Assembly (NCBI RefSeq): GCF_017654505.1
Contig: NC_054548.1
Location: 24,176,870 to 24,240,869 of the forward strand
DNA: 64,000 nucleotides
Source: Polyodon spathula
Taxonomy: Eukaryota; Chordata; Actinopteri; Acipenseriformes; Polyodontidae
Direction of reading: 5' to 3'
The notes beneath the pieces are model-generated. The model did not search any database. It saw only the letters and a list, made by a program, of their open reading frames with translations, and was not told the DNA's origin. Below, one piece after another: positions 44,277 to 57,405 of this stretch. Every line of letters starts with the position of its first letter. Position 1 is the first letter of the stretch. A program made the translations under genes and the position numbers.

Positions 44277-44354
44277 CTCTGTTTCCAGGTTTGCCAACCA
44301 CTGTGTTCTGCCTCCTTCTGCTGGAGTCAGGGGGGGAACGTTGCAGAGGAGACG
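44277..44354 (-). CDS. ABI3BP: ABI3BP exon (SPLQRSPPDSSRRRQ…)
   Basis: A 78-nt exon, acceptor TTTGATAACAG, donor AGAG|GTACAA, phase 1 in and out. It encodes SPLQRSPPDSSRRRQNTVVG and KPGNR after the split first codon. Basic, Pro/Ser-rich linker sequence typical of the variable middle of ABI3BP. Confidence 0.78.
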
Positions 44355-46454
44355 CTGTTATCAAAACAAAGAAACAAAGAAACAAAAACAAGAAACACAT
44401 TATTTAGTTTTTGGGGTTTTTTTTGCAGTAGTGTACCAGATTACTTTGGAGTGTTTCCGGGAAAGAAAAAGTGTTCTTTATGTACTATTTGAAAGACCAA
44501 AATAGTAAACACTTCATTTTAAGTGGTCTTGCTAACATGATTGACAACTTTAGCAGATCAATGGAAGAGTAATTACATAGCACAGTAAGTGACACTGCTG
44601 ACCAGGGAGTTTCATTAATTTTCCAGGGTACTTATGTTCATTGGTAGATGAATAATCTGTGATCAGGAGAGTTTCAATGTGCTTCCTTCAAGATATAATT
44701 AAACAAATTGTATTCCTTTTCATACCGGTGCAAACTAGCCAGCTGTAGCTTTCAGTACGGTTGCTTGAAGGGAACACAATAAAGGAGATGGCAAAAGTTA
44801 CTAGTGAGAGAGAAAAGCGTTAAATTGTATTGTATATGCAGTCTACCTGAAAATTGAAAGTGTTTAATTTTCCAGTAGGAGGCCTTCCTGAATGCCTGCA
44901 AAAAGTATTGTCCTTGATAACATATAGATAAGTTATGTCTCTTGAATAAAAAATAGATAAAACTCAAACAAGTACAGCATTTAGTTAAACTGGAACACTA
45001 TAGGCAATTTCAAAATGTTAAAATTATTGAACACATCTATCAACATACATTACATATCGTACACTCAGTGGCAGACAACCCCACCTCACCAAAATGTAAT
45101 TTCTTGTAATTTACAAATCTATTATTATTCAACTCCTAAGGCTACATCTACAGATTTTGTGAAATTGGCAGTCTAGCACAAGATGTTTTGTGAAATATGG
45201 CAGTCTAGCTCAAGATGTTGTAGTTTGATAACAAATGTAATCAATAATGGTAATGATTCTGAATCAGATACTGAAAGGATCACAATTGGAGAGACATGAT
45301 ATGAATACTGTTATGCTGAGGGAACACAAAGCCACTTTTTGGCTTGAAACCTGGTTCCAGGAGGCCGGGATATTTAGTTTGAGGCAACTTTGCTGTATCA
45401 AACCCAAAAGTCTCCTCTGGTGTGCCATGCCAATTAACCTAGACTCCTGAAACCAAGTTCCAAGCCACAAAGTAGCATCATGTTCCCTCAGTTTAAGATT
45501 TCAGATCTACCTCCATCTGAGGTTAATCTTAGTACAAGACACAGCACATTACAAGCATGACACTGGTAAGGTTCCAAGGAATGGCAAACTAGCATTCAAC
45601 ATACAGTACAGTGGGAAATGTTGTTTCCCCTCTAAATTATAAAACCAATGGCTCCCTAAGATACACACTGTGTGTTTACCATGGATATTCATTTGCCAAT
45701 TTAATGCTTTTTTAAAAAAAAAAAGTTGTGTCATAAAATAAATATTGTAACTGGTATTTGTCTAATAAAACCAACTACGGTGTTTGAAACCACTAACCAC
45801 CACTCAGCTTTTTTGTTTTAAATTAGACACTATTTAATATTTACAACACATTTATAAAGGCTAACACTGTATAAGCATGGGCATGATACCTCATGATAAT
45901 ATTAAATTAAGTATTCACAACACTATAACAGTACAGTACTTTTGGTTTGTAACAACATGTAATGAATACTTATGTTAATGTTATGTCGATGTTCATGGTT
46001 ATGAGGGATTATGACGCGTAATGCATATATAGCTGTTATACAGCGCTATTTAGCCTTTATGGAAGTTTTATGGATCTTACATTGTGTCTAATTTGAATTG
46101 CTAGCAGTATGATCAGTGTGAACTCTTACTGTACATCTTTCTAATTAATCATTAATGGTCTGATTTTGTTTTTAAACTTCACCTGTTTATTCAAGTGTAA
46201 TTACCGTATCTCTCTTGGTAAATTAGATATTCTTGCCAATTGGCATTTGATCAACTGTAATTATGGTTATACTTTTGTTTTTCACATTCAAAACGTTTTA
46301 TCAATGATTAATAATACAAAACTTTTAAATGAAATGTCTATACAGTACGTCTCATTCTCGTGTACTGCAAGCATGCAGAAAGTATATGTGTTTTTTTTTA
46401 CAAAGTGATGGTGAATAATGGATATTTTTATTTGGTGAACTGAAAAAAACTTAC
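44355..46454 (-). other. ABI3BP intron with short MITE
   Basis: Apart from the fold-back element at 45316-45491 nothing is recognised. A possible exon at about 44830-44890 was rejected because phase 1 hits a stop. Confidence 0.5.
45316..45491. mobile_element. Short fold-back MITE (CTGAGGGAACA termini)
   Basis: Ends CTGAGGGAACAC and TGTTCCCTCAG are inverted, and the inner blocks GGCTTGAAACCTGGTTCCAG and CTGAAACCAAGTTCCAAGCC pair imperfectly. About 176 bp, non-coding. Confidence 0.6.
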
Positions 46455-46478
46455 AATGCAGGCTTGCAGTGGTTGTCA
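46455..46478 (-). CDS. ABI3BP: Candidate ABI3BP 24-nt microexon (VTTTASLH)
   Basis: Minus strand: acceptor TTTTCTGTTCAG, 24 nt coding (V)TTTASLH, perfect donor GTAAGT. Phase 1 at both ends, so it joins to the exon at 44354 as TTTASLH-S-SPLQRS. The Thr-rich content fits the ABI3BP middle region. The short length means chance cannot be excluded. Confidence 0.5.
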
Positions 46479-46869
46479 CTGAACAGAAAATGGAATAGCT
46501 CCAAAAGCATGCTTATGTACTATGCACAAAGAAAACATAAGTATTTGTAAGCCCATTGTTGAAAAACATGTGACAAAGCCTGCCTTTCATTAAGTAACGA
46601 ACAGTTTTAATTGACCAAATCTTGCTGCAGAAATACAACTGCAAAACCCAGCAGCATAGCCATGAGAAACGAAGCGGAAAATTAAGCTTCTGTCTTAAAA
46701 ACCTCTAAAAGCAAAACAATGCAGGCTGTTTTCCACGCTTTTACTTTAAAAAAAAAAACCCTTTCATGTTGCAAAAATCATAATGAACAACCTAACGGTA
46801 TTAACCTAGTGTTTTCTAGTTTAAGTGTTTAAGTGTTTTCTAGTAACTTTGATTTTACAAATTACTGTA

Positions 46870-46870
<1 letters not shown>

Positions 46871-46935
<65 letters not shown>
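46871..46935. repeat. (TTA)n microsatellite
   Basis: About 21 TTA units at the edge of the C-rich block that follows. Confidence 0.95.
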
Positions 46936-46936
<1 letters not shown>

Positions 46937-46944
46937 TAATATTA

Positions 46945-49900
46945 GCATTTGTGTGAGATTCAGTGTGCTGGAGTTGGGGCTGCTTAATTAGTGTCTGTCA
47001 TTATTAACTCTCTATTTATGGCACATTCTTATGCACTTCCTCTGCCTAGTGTTTTCGCTTTGTAGCAAACTCTCAGGACGCCAACATTTGTTTAATTTCG
47101 CTATAGCTAAACTTCGTTGCCTTGCTCCTTTCACTGCAGGTCACTTCTATGCACAGCGCTGCCAAGATATTATCAATCATTTTTCTACCTGCTTCGGTGA
47201 TTCTTCTCATCATTCATCTTCTCTATTTTGCTGCAAGAGCTCCAATGTTAGCCCTTCCTGCATCCATCCAGTCTCCAGCTCAGCAACAGCGCCGTTCAAA
47301 GTGTAGCTCCATTACTCAACTTTCTCTGCGTCTTCATTAGAAAAAACTGTCTCTCTGCTAAACTTTCAAAGCTCTGCTGACAAGACATTGACTTTCCCTT
47401 GTCAGTGATTGTCTTGCCTTAGCTGTATTTAAATCTACCACAAAGGTTTGTCTGCTGAATTTCTGTTTTCTTCTCACCTACAATCAGTACTGTCTACTTC
47501 TAATGCAGACCTCTGTCAGCAACCGGACTTGCTACCCCGACAGTGCAGAGAAAAACTTCGCCGCCAGCAGGCTCAGTCTCAGGAGTAGCTATTTTATAAG
47601 GATTGGCCATTCACCTAACTTCTAAAAACCCTGCACAACAACAGAATCAACATCCTGGCTGGAAGCAGTAGTATGGCATTCTTAAATATTTTATTGTACC
47701 GTTATATCTGCTTCACCATGCTGCCTGTTCTTCAAGCATGCTTCTGCAAACTCACTCGTTCAGAGCTCCAGGACAGGCCGGCAGCACCGCCCTCCTCTCC
47801 AGCAAAACAGGTCCCACCTTCAACTTCATAAACAACATTTTCGAAGATATGAAGCCCCTAAATCACCCCATCATCATCTCAATCACTTCAGTTAATACAT
47901 GGCTCAACGATATGGACAAACAGGTTGCTTCCAACATTGCAACAATCTCTATCAAGCCCAGTATTCGCCACTCCAGTCATGGCTGATGTCTTGGTTCAGC
48001 ACTTCCGCATCAGCCGCCCTTAATGGTCCATAGCACGCGCCTGTAGTTAGACATCAAAGTTCAGCGACAAGACTTCACATTTCTATTTCTACTGGACTTT
48101 CTCATCCCGCACACTTCCAGTTTTCACTGCTACTGAACTAAAGATGTTTTCATAATGTATCATCACACATTCACAATAACTTACACTCAGCAACCTCGGA
48201 TCCTTAATTTCTATTAAAAAAAAAAAAAAAAAAAAAACGGGACCTATTATCCTTACTGGCCGTTTCAATTACACAATTTGCATCATCCCCCAGGCTAGAA
48301 CCTTAGTTTCACATCTCTCTCCTTTTCTACAGCATCAAGTCAGGAAGCGCAGAAAAGTATATCCGTGCAATCCAGAGAGGACAACAAAGGTGTGCATTTA
48401 TTAATTCAAAACTGGAACAGGCTCTCACTATTCACGAAGACTACATCTCAGCCCCCCACGACTCGCCCTTTTTCAGAAGCCTCATTTCTAGGATTCAGGG
48501 GTTTCATGAATCACCAGATTCTGAAATCCCATTGTAGATGTTCTATCCACAAGGTTGTCTGCACCTCAGGCCATAACTGCTATCAGTCTTCTATGCTCAA
48601 AACTGGATTCTTCCTTTCCGTTCAATCAAGACTGGATCCTTGCTTTCATCGCACACAAAAAACTCTTTCCATCTGGCTCTAGGCACAATTAAATCATATA
48701 TTCATGGGATCTAGTATCACTATCGTTTATTTTCTCCTATCTCGCTGCCTATCCCAATAGTCTCACACTGCAAAGAATCATCAAGCATCAGCAATGGCAC
48801 CTGGTTCTCATTCAGCCTGTATCATTAATCACCACACTCTCTCCAAACACTCAAAAGCAAATAATAGGAGATATCCGCTTCCACCAACTGGAAACATAGT
48901 TCAAACAATAACATTCAGGTATTTTCCCAAATAAATAATCAACAGCAAAGATACACACAACATTAAGTTCCACACCGCCGTCAGGAGCCGGATCAATTTT
49001 CATTTTACATTATCAAGCTGTCTTAGATACAGAGCTATTATGTTCTATGAGTACCATAAACATTCTCCACTAAAGCCGCCGCCATCTCAGTGGCAGATAA
49101 CCATTTTGCCGATCAGTCTTCCCCAGAGTCAGTCCTCTTAACCGTATTTTCAGCCATCTGCGAGCCAACACCTGGAGACTGCGTATTCACAGCCCATTCT
49201 ACCTCCCTCTGACAAATACAATCAGATACACCATTAGAGCATTAAGTATAAACATTCCAATTGTGAGAGTTATAAATCACAATAATCAAATATTCTACCC
49301 TGCATCACTTTCTAAAGCCAACGGTTTTATTCCAATCCTAACCGGTAGATGGCAATATAACACCTTAAGTTCTATATATTTTAGCGAGTCCTCTAAAAGT
49401 TGCTTTAGTTTACCATTTTAACTCCAGCTTGCATGCACTAGTCGATTGTGGCAGCAATTTCCACTTGACTTCCTCAGCAATCTAGTCATATGTCAGCTCA
49501 TCCTTTCAAATACTACAAATTTTAATAAAGGGTGAGAGACGTGGTACGAGACTGGAAATCTGTCTTGATTATGAGTTAAAAAGTTCCACTATTAGGAGTT
49601 ATGAAACCTAAATCTTTGAGAGTTCACCTTTTCCATTCCAAACAGACATGATAGTAGAAAACAGTTGATCGATCCAGTATTAACTAACACATAGGATGCT
49701 CTCTCCTCTCCAAAACAGGCCATTTCCCCCAACCTTATACCCTCCCATTCAGTTCAGATTGGAGCAGCTACTTTCAAAGCCAACATCAATCTCCGTCTAA
49801 TCAAAAAACATGGGGCGCCAGTCCTCTGCAGTAATCAATTTATACATCCGTTCATCCCATACCAACTTAACAATAGCTCATCAAAGACTAGTTAGCATGC

Positions 49901-50576
49901 CCGGAGTGGGGGCTGCCTGACTGCCGTGGCCACCAGAGGTTTTCCCCTTCTAGAAGGGTTTTTTTTTTCCTCTCCACTGAGCGGCAGGTAATCACATAAC
50001 CAAACCACACTAACACAATTTTAACCTCTCCAGTTTGTATTGTATCCTCTCCTTTCCTGTCTTTTCTAGCTATTTCTTTTATGTCATGCACTGGGACATC
50101 TCCTGTTTGTCTCATGGTGGGGTTTCTGTGAGGAGCTGGGGGTCCATTCTTTGGGGGGCAGGTGAGTTTCACTTCCCTGACCTCAGGTCTGCTTCAATGA
50201 CCTCATCCTCACTCTAGGGGGTTCTCAGAGCTCATGTGCTAATCTTACCTGTCTCAGCTCATTACCCAACCTTACCTCGTCACCCAAGGCTCTGTTCTAT
50301 TTCCCTTGGGACGTGGCCCACTTTACTCTCTGTGTCGAGTCTCAGACTAACCCATCTCTCTTTGTTGCAGGTTCCCTGCGGGATGCGTCTCTGCTCCTAG
50401 CTTCGGAGGCCTGTGGCTCACCTTGACCGAGGGCAGCACCAGATCAGTCAGGGAACCTTTTTCTATCCCCCCTTTCAGATCCTGATTCACCAGACTTTCC
50501 TTCGCCCCAAGAGGCTCCTCTGCCGAGTCAGAGCCCTTTTATCTGTTTTCAGATCCTCAAGACTTCAGCCTTCGAC
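46945..50576 (+). other. Unclassified C-rich block, probable decayed retroelement
   Basis: About 3.6 kb whose plus strand is clearly richer in C than the surrounding introns and ends directly in an (ATT)n array, as some LINE 3' tails do. Only short broken frames are seen, the longest about 105 codons near 48365-48682. No reverse transcriptase, integrase or recombinase motif was recognised, and no ABI3BP exon. A retrotransposon relic is inference only. Confidence 0.4.
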
Positions 50577-50616
<40 letters not shown>

Positions 50617-50690
50617 AATAATAAATAATAATAATAATAAAATATTAATAATAATAATAAATAATAATAATATAATAATAATAAATTAAT
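50577..50690. repeat. (ATT)n / (AAT)n compound microsatellite
   Basis: ATT units switch to AAT-type units (ATTATT...AATAATAAT), so the array is partly self-complementary. It follows the C-rich block. Confidence 0.9.
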
Positions 50691-53150
50691 ACTATTGATA
50701 CGTATTCGCTCTATTTATTGCATTAGTGTATGCTTTACAACAATCTTTTTTTTTTTTCACTACATATAAAAAGTAAAATGTTGTTGGCCACGTATGTCCC
50801 ATGCTCCTATTCACACCTCAGTTAACCTTTATAAAATTAAAAAACTCAATAAACAAGGTAAGCATTATATTATATGAAGTAATATACTAAATATTATTTT
50901 AAATCAATGTTTAAAATTAAAGTTTACTTACTAAATGTGTCTTATTCTCTGTATGCACCAATTTCAATAAGTGTGTTTGTGCTGCTTGTATTTTCTACAG
51001 AAAGCATCACGGTATCTTCTGTTTATAAATATAACTAAATGTCTCCAGTAGCCCTCAGAACTTGAAAAGGGGTCCTGGCTTTCTCAATTAAACTAATCTA
51101 GGTATTTGAACATGTATGAGGTTAGATGTTTGATATTGCTGCTGTTTTCAGGGTCATGGGCTGTGAATTCATGAAGCATGGGCAGGTTCCAGGTTGGTTA
51201 CAGTGGGTCTTCTGTAAGAGAAGTTGAGGACAAAATATCTGATGGGCTGCCGTCTGGTGTGCCCTGTGCTACTCATAACTCTCCAACAGATGAGGTAGTT
51301 ATTTAAAAGAAAAAAAAACATACAGTGCTGGGATGCAATGGCATCAGAGAGACCTTTATAACTCAATGGCACTTTGAACAGTGCACATTATTTCCTAATA
51401 AAACAGCTTACACAGATAGTGCAGTGTGTGATACCAATATACAAGTTCATACTGCATTCAGCTTATCGCTGTGTCTAATATTTAAAGTGAAAAGGTTATG
51501 GAGGGTTTATCCAGGTTTTTGACAGCTGACTAGTACTAATACAGTATCTCCACTTTCAATTTTGGGTACAATTGTTTTATATCCCTGATCAACTATTTTA
51601 CGTATCAAGTCTTACAATTAGACTAATTCATTCATTAACCAAGTTTAACTCTCCCATTTATTTATTTTTATTTAACCTTGGACAACACTCAATTATATGT
51701 AATCTTTTCACTATAATATATGTGCTACCGTTTATGATGGAAAATCAAATGTAAACCAAAGAAAAATTATCTTTAAAATTGTCATATTTACAGTTGTGTA
51801 CATATGAGAATGCAAGACAACAGAAATGACATACACAGTATAAGCTACACGAGGAGGAATAATCTAAAGCATCATCCAGTTACCATGATAGTAACCACAA
51901 CCCATACAAGTCTGCAGAGCAGTGTTTGAACATACAAACAGGATCAGCATGAACTAAATGAACCAAAGCCAACTCACCAGCTGTAGATTGTGGCTTTCAC
52001 ATCACATGCTGGATGCGGATGACATTTCAGCCTCATGCAACAATCTCACAGTGTGTTTCAGGAACACAGAACCCCAATCCATTCACCAATCCTTTCTTTG
52101 GGGACGGGGTGTCCCAGATGGTGTTAAATTATACTAAAAGAAATGCAGGTTTTTCTAAATTTAGCACTGTTCGTTGTTTAATAGTTATGGATGACATCTG
52201 TACAACATCACTCAATCCTAATAGCTTTATGTCCTGATAGCTCCCTTGGCTATGAGCTCTTTGGTCAAAATAAATAACTGATAATAGGAGAGATTAATGT
52301 TATTTAGTCTTTAGTGCCAACATCACATATTACATTTTGATTATCGAGATTACTGGTACCACTGTTTTACATCTTGGGCTACATCTCTGATTCAGGTTAT
52401 AGCTCACTGCAAAACTCCCAAACTGCAACTTACACAATTATGGAGCGATGGGTGCTTTTATTTCTTTCTTTCTATAAAAACCTGTGATGCACAAACGTAG
52501 AAAGGGTTGGACAAAAATTTGACGCACCATCAATATGTACCTGTCCCTCATATGACCAATCCAATTATATTGTTATATGTGCAGCTCCTTAAAACAGAAT
52601 GCTGGCTTTCATACCATGCTTTAGATTTGCAGTTTAGCAGAGAGCTGTAACCCTGAATTATAAGGAGAGCAGTGACAAAGATATTAAAGCTGCATTTAAA
52701 ATTGTCCAGAATGTCGTAAGAACAGCAGCCGTCACATCTATAACCTATTAAATTACATCCAAGAAACTACATAGTACTGTCTTACAGATGCTAGAGATAA
52801 CTAATCTGTAGTTATTGACAGTATATTATTGTATACTAAAATAAACCTAGGATTTTTTATTACAATACAATCTAATACAGCCCTAAAACTTTTGTATTTG
52901 TTCCTGCTTCTTTATAATATGTGTGTGCGTGTGTGTGTGTGTGTGTTTCTTTATAATAACATTAACTTAAAAGCAGTAAAGAACACATACAGACACATCT
53001 AAAATACAAACAAAACAGAAAACAAATTAATGGGAAGCTGTGCAAAAGTCTTTAAGGTCAGCATGACTTGAGGCTGAAATGGAACATGACATTAATTATA
53101 AAGCAAGTTGAGGGAAGAGTGAAACAGAGTGTAATAATCAGCTCTATTAC
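50691..53150 (-). other. ABI3BP intron
   Basis: No exon or clear mobile element recognised. Contains a short GT array at 52918-52947. Candidate splice pairs near 51200 give stops. Confidence 0.5.
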
Positions 53151-53225
53151 CCAATTGAATCCTTGGCCACTGAGGAACATGATGTGATTTAATCAGTGAG
53201 ATTCCCTTGTGGTGCTCATCATGTG
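53151..53225 (-). CDS. ABI3BP: ABI3BP exon, WP-type (…VPQWPRIQLG)
   Basis: A 75-nt exon, acceptor TTTCCCCACAG, donor TTGG|GTAATA, phase 1 in and out. It encodes (A)HDEHHKGISLIKSHHVPQWP, RIQL. Its length and its end (VPQWP-RIQL) resemble the exon at 61611-61685 (PEWPQVAL), so the two are probably duplicates. The function of this linker is unknown. Confidence 0.75.
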
Positions 53226-53959
53226 CTGTGGGGAAAAAATAACTGAAATGGTTAGAGTTTATGCAAGGGACCAAATACAAGTTAGATTATTTGGGAGGGT
53301 AAAAAACTACTCAATGGAAAAGAAATTGAAAACAGGCAATCTCAACCACAGGAACCTTTAAAAGAAAACAATATTATTTTGATAAAAGTTAATGTTAAAT
53401 TGAGATTTGCAATGGAACCAACACTATCCAGAAGGAAGCACCCTGAAATTACCTGGAATTAAACCCAAACAGAGAACTCTGAATGGAATGCCATCAACCA
53501 ACAATGTTCAATAGCACCTGGGCTGCAAGCACTCTAAACCAGGTTTTCTCAATCTGTCAACAACAGCCACCTCAGGGATCAGGATAAACAGCTGCTTGAG
53601 ATGAGGTAAGAGAACTCGTTATGTTTTTTTATCTTTGTTTATAAAAGACCCTTTACAGAGTTTATTCTAATTTATTGGATTTGAACTGAACTTTGTAGTT
53701 GTTGAAATTTGAAAGCCCATATTTGACATACTTGTCACAAGTTATTTCCAAGTTTGCACAAAACACTTCATATTTTTAGCAGGGTACCTAATTAGATTAC
53801 TTTTTACAAAGGTGTCATGTTTCCTTTGTTTCTTCTAAAAATATGTTATATAACTGCATACTGTACATGTACAGTACTTCTGACCAGTCACCAAACACTG
53901 GAACATACTAAACAACCTTAAACAATAAATATACTGTTCACCATGCCTATAATATGCAT

Positions 53960-54130
53960 TTACCTCGCATTACTATGGTTGTCTGTGATTTTACATACTG
54001 GCTTCTGCTTTACAATATTTTTGTTATGTTTTTTACCACACTTAAATATGCTTTTATAATGGTTTACTGCATCATTTGACTGGCCGAAATAGATATTGCA
54101 AAACTCACAAACATTTAAACCAGCAAGTGA
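53960..54130 (-). other. Open frame resembling a C2H2/U1-type zinc finger
   Basis: Minus-strand frame with LNVCEFCNIYFGQSNDAVNH, followed by a second basic His segment (KKHNKN), and ending at AATGCGAG|GTAAATG, which looks like a splice donor. The C-x2-C...H spacing recalls matrin/U1-type fingers, but the region before the second His is longer than usual. It may be a fossil exon or chance. It does not fit ABI3BP. Confidence 0.25.
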
Positions 54131-54532
54131 TTTGAAGCATGACAAACAACTTTGTGAGCACATGGATTAGCTGTGTGACAAAGTTTTGGCAGACTTGAAA
54201 TCAGCATAGACCAGTGTATTTTCAGCAGTGAAGTAGGACACAGCTAAATGTCTGCAATCAATGCTGTCCAAGCCACCCTGCCCACCTGGCTTGTTACCCG
54301 CTCACACTTCTCATCAAACCCTTGCCTAGATGTTACTGGATTTGGAACATGTAATAAAGCAACAAGGAAAGCCAGTGCCAAGACACAAAGCACCACTCTA
54401 GATTAGATCTGCATTTCAAGAATAAAACAAGCAATGAAAGTACTGTTCACAAACAAAGTGACAGACCATGAAAAAGGTTTTGTAAAGTGCCGGAAGTCAC
54501 AAACAAACTTGAGCAAAAAACGACTCCATTAC

Positions 54533-54718
54533 CCCAGATACTCTTTGTTCTTTGAGAAGTGTTAGTTGGCCTGGACTGAGCTTGCCCCTGAAGTGTTTCG
54601 CCATTAGCTGAAGGGAAAGCTGAAGAAGGCATGTTTCTGGTTGGCAGTGCTCTGGGAGAAGTGTGTGGCACCCCTGCAGCTGATGAGGATGTGGTGTTTT
54701 TAAAGGGGTATGCTTTAC
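54533..54718 (-). CDS. ABI3BP: ABI3BP exon, long type B (186 nt)
   Basis: Acceptor TTTCTCATCCAG, donor TGGG|GTAATG, phase 1 in and out. It encodes KAYPFKNTTSSSAAGVPHTS, PRALPTRNMPSSAFPSANGE, TLQGQAQSRPTNTSQRTKSI-W. Equal in length to, and alignable throughout with, the exon at 60041-60226 (K A-F-TT-SSA ... AFPS-G ... PTN-QR-K). It also contains the ANGE motif that starts the short ANG-type exons, so both exon types may share an origin. Confidence 0.85.
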
Positions 54719-56038
54719 CTGGATGAGAAAGAAATTGGTGACCATGTTATTCCAAGTTGAATTACAGTACCAGTTTTTAAACACAGGTTAACCTTTACTG
54801 CAATGGTCCAGCAGCAATCAACGTCTTAAACGAGAAAAACATTGTATTTATACAATCCGACATCAGAAAAAAATGGATCATTAAAATGGAAAAAAATCAG
54901 ATTTGAAAGCATGCTGGTACTTTATATAAAGTATGTACACAGCATGAATTGAATCCATTGAAAATGCTGTTCAAATTCAAGAGTATGACTGCAAATGAAG
55001 AAACATAAAAAATTGCATATTTAGTGCTTTAACTTTTATGGCTATTATATCTTCTCGGTCGAAGATTCACAGATCTCTAATGCCTCACAAAAAAGTACTG
55101 CAATGCTTATCCTACTATTACTAATACTGCAGTAATTTGGACACAATCATTCTACAGTAGTATTGCAAAATATCAAATATTAATCCCTTAACCATTGATT
55201 ATGCTTATAAATAGCTACAGTATACAGCAAACATAAATTACATAAAATTGATATTAAATCCTTATTGGAAACAGAGAAATGATACAAATCAAAACAATAT
55301 TTTTTTTTCTCAGTCGTTTGCTTAAGGGAAAAGGGAAGAAAGTCTACAATACTGTTATTACGCAATTTCATCCCAATAGCAACTTTTTCAACCAGCATCT
55401 GTATGCGCACATCAAAAGACACATTGATGACAGCACATGGAATTGTGGTATAAAGCTGAAGCACAATGCAAAACACAGGTGAAGATTTCAGTAGCAATGT
55501 GGATGATGAAGACAAACTCCAAAAGAACATGAACCTAGAAATGTTAAAAGGAACATAATAAATTCAGTCACAAACATTTCAACATTTGTCACTGAATCTA
55601 TCACTTTTCTTTTAGCATTTCTAAATGTAGCATTTTTGAGTGTTTAATAGCTATGGATAAGAATATAAATCCAGAATCTCTCTATCTAACAACTGAAGCC
55701 ATCCTTGGAAGCAGACTGCTTGTTAGATCTTGCTGTTTTGATCTTGTGCCATATACACTGCATTGTCTTGTGCCTTTAAGTTGCATAACAATGATACTGA
55801 CATATAAAGTGCATGCACCAATGGTCTAGAATGGTTCCATTATGAAATGTTCATGACAGCAATATGAACAGCTGAGCAGATGCAAAAGCAGAGCAGTGGA
55901 CCATCACAGGCCTCAGGTGGTGGAGCTACAGTGTATGAGCATGATCTAAAGCCAGAAAATTAAAAACAATGTAAAAACATCATTAATAGTGGTTTTCAAG
56001 CAATGAACGTGATGTAAACAAGAAACATATTTGTTTAC
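54719..56038 (-). other. ABI3BP intron
   Basis: No exon recognised. The last part, next to the exon at 56039, repeats the flank CATGA(T/C)CTAAAGCC...TTTTCAAGCAATGAACGTG seen near the other ANG exons. Confidence 0.6.
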
Positions 56039-56104
56039 CCCAGTAAATCTTTGCTCTTTGGGTCGTATTAGAGGATTTGGGTAGAATACGGCCTTCTCCA
56101 TTTG
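56039..56104 (-). CDS. ABI3BP: ABI3BP exon, ANG type (66 nt)
   Basis: Acceptor ATTTTTTACAG, donor TGGG|GTAAAC, phase 1 in and out. It encodes (A)NGEGRILPKSSNTTQRAKIY-W. One of four short related exons starting A-N-(G/S) and ending T/N-QR-K-Y-(W/R). Confidence 0.85.
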
Positions 56105-56624
56105 CTGTAAAAAATTAAAAAGTGTGAGGTAGCCAAGGCTTAAAACTCCAGGTGGCATGCCATAACAAGACACACTGTTGAAGCACATGAATATACCTGT
56201 GGTATAATGCAGAATTAGAACAATAAAATAGCCAGGTTATGCTTTTAGAAGGAGAATGCACAGCATAACAGAACATGCTATCAAAACATCTCTCAGTAAA
56301 ACAATTGAAGCCATCTATTGAAGTACCTTGTAAGTCCTATTATTTTGACTTGTACTTACATGATGGCTTCAGTTATTCCAATGTGGAATAACTAAGAATG
56401 AAAGCAAGATGGAAAATTGAAAGGGAATGCACGGTACTGGACTTGCATGGATGAATGATAGCAGTATAGAAAACAGAGAAGATCAAAAAGAGGAACACTG
56501 GATCAGCTCAGTAATGTAACAAGCTTGAAAGCTGCGGAGCGTGACCTAAAGCCAGAACAAAAAAAATGTGATTAATAATATTGTCAGGCAAAGATAGTGA
56601 TGGAAGAACAAACATATTTTTTAC

Positions 56625-56684
56625 CCCAGTAAATCTTTGGTCTTTGGTTGGGATTAAAGGGTGGAATACGTCCGACACCATTAG
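56625..56684 (-). CDS. ABI3BP: ABI3BP exon, ANG type (60 nt)
   Basis: Acceptor TTTAATTACAG, donor TGGG|GTAAAA, phase 1 in and out. It encodes (A)NGVGRIPPFNPNQRPKIYW. Two codons shorter than the 66-nt sister exon. Confidence 0.85.
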
Positions 56685-57405
56685 CTGTAATTAAAAAGTT
56701 GGATGTCTGAGAGAGGCAGGCCAAACCAAACCAAACATTTATACTGGGATTTTAATAGGTAGATACTTCTAAAAAGTACAAACTAACAAAAACTTTATTT
56801 ACTAGGTGAAACGTCAATGCTAGCACAATAAAATGAAAACAAATAAACAGCAGTTACATTTATAACAGTTTTTGGTTGTTTTGCTAATAGGTACATTACA
56901 AATAGAATAATTTACAGTAAAATGAAATCCCAGGGATAATACTGTAGGTCAGTATCACGATTCATTTTGATTCAAAAGGAAACTTAGTTACCCCTACAGT
57001 TTATCAGATTATATAAAACAAATCTATGAAATCGTATATATGACAGTGCCTTTCAAATAAAGTAAATTGGACAATTTTCTCAAAGCCTACACCTAAAACT
57101 ACATGCACTACCTATTTTTTGTTTTAAAACTTTGAGCATCTGTCCAGGATAAACTAAGATATCAACACTTCAAATGTCCACAGTTTAAGCAGCTTACTAG
57201 CAAGACTTTGAATGGAATGTATTTGCTGATGGCTTTCGTTATTCCAATATGAAGCAATGAGAAATAGAAAGATGACAATCAACAGAAGAACACAGGATCA
57301 GCTCTGTAATCAAGAAAAGCTTGAAAGGAGTGCAGAACAATGAACATGGGATTGATAATGCTTTTCAAGTAATGTACATGATGAAGCATGAAACATTTCC
57401 ATTAC
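56685..57405 (-). other. ABI3BP intron
   Basis: No exon or mobile element seen. It carries the same duplicated flank near the downstream exon boundary as the other ANG exons. Confidence 0.55.

Noticed and set aside
44830..44890. Possible ABI3BP exon between TTTTTGCAG and CAG|GTAGAC
   Set aside because: The phase-1 frame required by its neighbours hits a stop; the open frame has no resemblance to the gene.
51180..51230. Possible ABI3BP exon after TCTCTTACAG
   Set aside because: Phase 1 stops after four codons and no donor fits.
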